Source: G963663735 sp963663735
GTDB lineage: Bacteria > Acidobacteriota > UBA6911 > RPQK01 > JAPXNP01
Reading direction: 5' to 3'
Assembly (NCBI GenBank): GCA_963663735.2
Contig: CAXXHN010000001.1
Coordinates: 2,272,836 to 2,336,835, forward strand
DNA length: 64,000 nucleotides
Shown: positions 60,678 through 64,000 of the stretch, piece by piece
Position numbering within the stretch: position 1 is the stretch's first letter
Layout: every line of letters begins with the position of its first letter
Position numbers and translations under genes: made by a program
The notes under the pieces: generated by a model
Seen by the model: the letters and a program-made list of their open reading frames with translations, nothing else
What the model was told of the DNA's origin: nothing
Databases searched by the model: none

Positions 60678-60705
60678 TTTACTTTGTACCAGATTCGTGT
60701 AATAT
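60678..60705 (+). promoter_or_regulatory. Candidate promoter of the GH38 gene, leaderless
   Basis: TTTACT (60678-60683), a 16-bp spacer and TAATAT (60700-60705). The expected transcription start lies at or next to the ATG (60713). No ribosome-binding site is seen. Confidence 0.4.
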
Positions 60706-60712
60706 CAACACC

Positions 60713-63241
60713 ATGAAGATTAAGGAAATATTTGCTGGAATCATGGTTTGTATTTTGTTTTTGTCCTGTTTTATTTTTGCCGCGGCGGAAGGAGCGAAAA
60801 ACGCTGACATTTTCATGACAGGGCACTCCCATATAGACCCTGTTTGGAGATGGGATAAGCGGGAAGGGTTCCAGGAAGTATTCGCATCTTTCCAGTCTGT
60901 GCTGGACCGGATGAAAGAGAATTCAGAAGTTACCTATGTTTCTTCTTCAGCCCAGTTTTATGAATGGGTTGAAAAAAATGATCCCCGGATGTTCAATGAA
61001 ATAAAGCAGCGGGTCAGGGAAGGGCGCTGGAATATTGTAGGCGGTTGGTGGATTGAACCTGATATCAACTGTCCTTCCGGTGAGTCCCTGGTCAGGCAGG
61101 GCCTTTATGGTCAGAGATATTTTATCGAAAAATTCGGGCACATGGCTTCTGTGGGATTTAATCCTGATTCCTTTGGCCATCCGTATACCCTGCCGCAGAT
61201 CCTGAAGGAACAGGGATTGTCTTCCTACTTTTTCATGCGTCCTGGCCAGCATGAAAAAGCGGACATCAAGGAACCAATATTTAATTGGAGAGGACTCGAC
61301 GGCACTGAAATACTCAGCTTCCAGATCCTGAATCGATACAATGCCGATGCCGGAAATATTGAGGAGCAATTCGATATCTACTCAGAACGTTTCAACAGGG
61401 ATCAGCCCCAGGTGAAGGAATGGATGGTTTTCTTCGGCGTCGGGAACCATGGTGGTGGGCCGACCCGTGAAGCAATGAAAGAAATTACCAGCCTGCAGGA
61501 GAAATATTCCGGACTGAAGTATCTCTCCCTTGAGGATTATGTGAAGCGGGTAAAATCTGGTGGATTCAGCTTTCCGGTTATAGATGATGAGCTGCAGCAT
61601 CATGCCAGGGGTTGTTATTCGGCCTGCGCGGATGTGAAAATGTGGAATTTCAGGGCGGAGAACGCTCTTGTTGACGCAGAAAAAATTGCTTCTGCCGCAA
61701 CTGTGCTTACCGGTTCCTACTCCTATCCTGACAGACAGCTGCGGGAAAGCTGGAAGAAGGTGCTTTTTAACCAGTTTCACGACATCATGGCCGGGTCCTC
61801 CCTGGAACAGGGTTATATAGATGCCAGAGATGAATATGGATACGCCATGAGCACAGCCTATGACGTGAAGATGGAAGCGCTGCATCACCTGGCCGCTGGA
61901 GTTCAGACGGCAGATGAGGAGTATCCGGTCAGCCTGCCGTTCCTGGTTTTTAATCAGCATTCCTGGCCTGTTAAATCGATGATTGAGTTTGAGGCCCAGA
62001 AGTTGGATCGGAATAGTCGGCCGACTCTCCGGGATGACCGGGGGCAGGAAATTCCTTTTCAGGAAGCCCGGACCGGTGCTGCCAAGGTTGGTAGCCGGGT
62101 GAATGCCGTATTTAAGGCTGAAATACCTGCTTTTGGATACAGGTTGTTCAGGTTTGAGTCTGTCAGCGGCTCCACGGCTCCCGATTACAGTGGTGCCCGG
62201 GCTTCAGAATGGTCGCTTGAGAACAATAATGTGAAGGTTCAGTTTGATTCCGACACCGGCATGATCAGTTCTTATTATGATAAGAAATCGGGGCGCGAAC
62301 TTGCTGCGGGCCCCATGGCTTCCGGGTTGGTTCTGGAGGACTGGGATGATACCTGGGGACATAGAATTGTGGCCTACGATCGTGAATTGGGCAGGTTTTT
62401 ACACCCTGTTTTCCGGATTTTGGAAAACGGACCGGAAAGGGCCAGAATTGAGATTACCACCTATTATGGAGACTCATTTCTCCGCCAGCTTTTCAGCCTG
62501 GAACGGAATTCCGCCGCGCTGACTTCGCTGGTTACGGTTAACTGGAACGAAAAATATCGTGTTTTTAAACTGAGTTTCCCGACTGTGTTAACTGGAGGGT
62601 CATTAACTTCTTCGATCCCCTATGGGGCAATAAAGCGGGAGATGAATGGGGATGAGGAACCCGGACAAACCTGGATTGATGTAAGCGGAGGTGATAATAG
62701 AGGTGAATTCGGCGTGGCCCTTTTTACTGAAGGCAAATGCAGTTATTCAGCCAAGGATGGAGACCTCAGGGTAACAGTGCTTCACAGCACAGCCTGGTCT
62801 CACCATAATCCGGAAGTAGTGACCGCGGCCGACGGATACCGGTTCATGGAACAGGGAATTCATGAGTTTAGATATCAGTTATACCCCCACCTGGGAGACT
62901 GGCGGAGTGCCAATCTCCCCAGGCGCAGCCGGGAATTTGCAGCAAAACCCATAGCCCTGGTGACCAACATGCATGACGGAAGCCTGCCGGCCCGAAACAG
63001 CCTGGTATCTTCTCCGATTGAAAACGTCAACGTATCCGTAATGAAACTCTCTGAAGATGCAAACGGCTGGATCATCAGGTGTGTTGAGACCCTGGGCAGG
63101 AGTGCTTCCGGCAGGATTGAACTGGAACTGCTGGGGCGGGCCATAACAGTTGAAATGTCCCCCTGGGAGATAGCCACCTTCTACCTGCCGATAGAAAAGG
63201 GTAAATCAGCTCGGAAGGTAAATCTTCTGGAAATGGAATAA
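60713..63241 (+). CDS. Secreted alpha-mannosidase, glycoside hydrolase family 38
   Basis: 842-residue exported hydrolase that cleaves alpha-mannosyl residues. The signal peptide (IFAGIMVCILFLSCFIFAAAEG) precedes the catalytic domain: FMTGHSHIDPVWRWDKREG holds the zinc-binding His and Asp; VGFNPDSFGHPYTLPQIL contains the nucleophile Asp; NQFHDIMAGSS is the second metal block. C-terminal beta domains follow (about 480-842). ATG at 60713 is chosen because the signal peptide begins there; the frame is open further upstream. With the sulfatase it suggests use of sulfated or mannosylated glycans. Confidence 0.92.
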   Translation: MKIKEIFAGIMVCILFLSCFIFAAAEGAKNADIFMTGHSHIDPVWRWDKREGFQEVFASFQSVLDRMKENSEVTYVSSSAQFYEWVEKNDPRMFNEIKQRVREGRWNIVGGWWIEPDINCPSGESLVRQGLYGQRYFIEKFGHMASVGFNPDSFGHPYTLPQILKEQGLSSYFFMRPGQHEKADIKEPIFNWRGLDGTEILSFQILNRYNADAGNIEEQFDIYSERFNRDQPQVKEWMVFFGVGNHGGGPTREAMKEITSLQEKYSGLKYLSLEDYVKRVKSGGFSFPVIDDELQHHARGCYSACADVKMWNFRAENALVDAEKIASAATVLTGSYSYPDRQLRESWKKVLFNQFHDIMAGSSLEQGYIDARDEYGYAMSTAYDVKMEALHHLAAGVQTADEEYPVSLPFLVFNQHSWPVKSMIEFEAQKLDRNSRPTLRDDRGQEIPFQEARTGAAKVGSRVNAVFKAEIPAFGYRLFRFESVSGSTAPDYSGARASEWSLENNNVKVQFDSDTGMISSYYDKKSGRELAAGPMASGLVLEDWDDTWGHRIVAYDRELGRFLHPVFRILENGPERARIEITTYYGDSFLRQLFSLERNSAALTSLVTVNWNEKYRVFKLSFPTVLTGGSLTSSIPYGAIKREMNGDEEPGQTWIDVSGGDNRGEFGVALFTEGKCSYSAKDGDLRVTVLHSTAWSHHNPEVVTAADGYRFMEQGIHEFRYQLYPHLGDWRSANLPRRSREFAAKPIALVTNMHDGSLPARNSLVSSPIENVNVSVMKLSEDANGWIIRCVETLGRSASGRIELELLGRAITVEMSPWEIATFYLPIEKGKSARKVNLLEME

Positions 63242-63294
63242 ATCGGATTGGTCTCCTTGTTTCCAGCAAATCTGGAGATCAGGGATTTTGAGGC

Positions 63295-63414
63295 ATGCGA
63301 TTTATAATGGAGGGGAGAATAACTGAAAGGCTTCTCCTGAATGTTACTGCCGCAGATCAGTTTGCGTTGTTGTCCCAAAGGTCATTTCTGGTAAACTCAT
63401 TTGATTATGAATAA
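63295..63414 (+). CDS. Possible 39-residue ORF overlapping aroB start
   Basis: ATG frame of 39 codons in the 165-bp gap after the mannosidase. Its TAA overlaps the ATG of aroB by a few bases, a pattern seen in translational coupling. The product (MRFIMEGRITERLLLNVTAA...) is not recognised and its ribosome-binding site is poor. Listed only because aroB itself lacks a good site. Confidence 0.2.
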   Translation: MRFIMEGRITERLLLNVTAADQFALLSQRSFLVNSFDYE

Positions 63415-64000
63415 AATAGAACCCCCTCAGAAGCTGGGTAAAAAAACCAGAGTTGAATTAGCTGATCGCAGTTACGATATCCTGATCAATTCTGGAAATC
63501 TCGACTATTTTGGCCAGGCCCTCAAAGATGTGTGGGGAGGGAGCCGCCTTTTTGTCGTATCCAACGAAATTGTTGGCGACCTGTACTCTGAAAGAGTTAT
63601 AAACTCAGCCCGTGAGGCGGGATTTGATGCTTCTCTTATCCTGATCCCGGACGGGGAATACTTCAAGAACCTGAAAACTGTCAACCTGATTTATACCGCG
63701 CTGCTTGAGGGAAGGGCTGACCGGAGTATTGCTTTAGCCGCCCTGGGCGGTGGTGTGACGGGAGATATTGCCGGATTCGCTGCCGCCACTTTTATGAGAG
63801 GTATTCCTTTTATCCAGATTCCGACAACACTTCTGGCCCAGGTGGACAGTTCTGTCGGAGGAAAAACCGGTGTCAATCATGCCATGGGCAAGAATCTGAT
63901 AGGGGCCTTCTGCCAACCTCAACTGGTATTTATAGATGTCCGTACCCTGCATACCATAAATCAGACGCAATTTCAGACCGGGATGTATGAGGTCATCAAG
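63407..64000 (+). CDS. aroB: 3-dehydroquinate synthase, 5' part
   Basis: First 198 residues; the gene runs off the window. AroB converts DAHP to 3-dehydroquinate, second step of the shikimate pathway, using NAD and a divalent metal. Visible blocks are IPDGEYFKNLKTVNLIY, ALGGGVTGDIAGFAAATFMRG (NAD-binding), QIPTTLLAQVDSSVGGKTGVNH and GMYEVIK, with the metal-ligand Glu. ATG at 63407 follows a weak ribosome-binding site. The short N-terminal extension (about 18 residues) is normal. Confidence 0.96.
   Translation, partial: MNKIEPPQKLGKKTRVELADRSYDILINSGNLDYFGQALKDVWGGSRLFVVSNEIVGDLYSERVINSAREAGFDASLILIPDGEYFKNLKTVNLIYTALLEGRADRSIALAALGGGVTGDIAGFAAATFMRGIPFIQIPTTLLAQVDSSVGGKTGVNHAMGKNLIGAFCQPQLVFIDVRTLHTINQTQFQTGMYEVIK

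Noticed and set aside
61382..61960. Minus-strand frame of 192 codons inside the GH38 gene
   Set aside because: Antisense to the catalytic domain, no start signals and no motif.

Overview
The window is about 64 kb of bacterial chromosome with moderate GC (about 47-48% by eye). It is densely packed with housekeeping operons. A Pal-type lipoprotein with an OmpA domain, a TonB-like C-terminus on an anti-sigma factor and many Sec/lipoprotein signals point to a diderm (Gram-negative) cell. An oxygen-sensitive class III ribonucleotide reductase with its radical-SAM activase points to anaerobic or facultative growth. The protein style (SpoIVB/S55-like peptidase, PP2C/HAMP phosphatase, ECF sigma factor, TMTC-like TPR membrane protein, Tat sulfatase, GH38 mannosidase) suggests the Acidobacteriota/Aminicenantia neighbourhood or another little-cultured diderm phylum. 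That placement is an impression, not a phylogenetic result. I see no prophage, insertion sequence, CRISPR array, rRNA operon or plasmid feature.

Layout. 1-0.8 kb: 3' end of a type IV prepilin peptidase and a small ComEA-like helix-hairpin-helix protein. 0.9-7.3 kb (minus strand): translation/RNA operon rimP-nusA-infB-nrnA-truB, without rbfA between infB and nrnA, and with an intrinsic-terminator hairpin about 20 nt upstream of rimP. 7.4-14.5 kb: envelope and signalling genes (M16-like secreted protein without its zinc motif, Pal with an extra Ig-like domain, FxLyD-like membrane protein, PP2C/HAMP phosphatase, alkaline-phosphatase-fold metalloenzyme). 14.6-16.9 kb: a spore-photoproduct-lyase-like radical SAM gene paired with a ParB-like gene. 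17-23.5 kb: secreted repeat protein, ECF sigma/anti-sigma pair, then a secreted beta-propeller protein and an S55 peptidase that form an operon. 23.8-29.8 kb: xylulokinase, a 41-residue membrane protein, a ligase-ACP-acyltransferase fusion and a zinc dehydrogenase.

29.9-38.3 kb is a surface-polysaccharide or glycosylation cluster: SDR epimerase/decarboxylase, DPM-like GT2, GT4, TMTC-like TPR membrane protein, second DPM-like GT2, SAM methyltransferase and an RfbF-like GT2. 38.7-52.8 kb is the classical informational cluster: tRNA-Thr, -Tyr, -Gly, -Thr, tuf, tRNA-Trp, secE, nusG, rplK, rplA, rplJ, rplL, rpoB, rpoC, ended by a strong hairpin. 52.9-55.8 kb (minus): nrdD-nrdG. 56-64 kb: a truncated secreted ORF, a membrane metallophosphoesterase, a Tat-type sulfatase lipoprotein, a PatB/MalY-like C-S lyase, a secreted GH38 alpha-mannosidase and the 5' part of aroB.

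I found no single obviously new defence or mobile system. The best leads are the SPL-like/ParB-like pair, the terminator-like element that gates the rimP-nusA operon, the S55 peptidase plus beta-propeller operon with an in-frame 10-bp homopolymer, the ligase-ACP-PlsC fusion and several genes whose promoters predict leaderless mRNAs.
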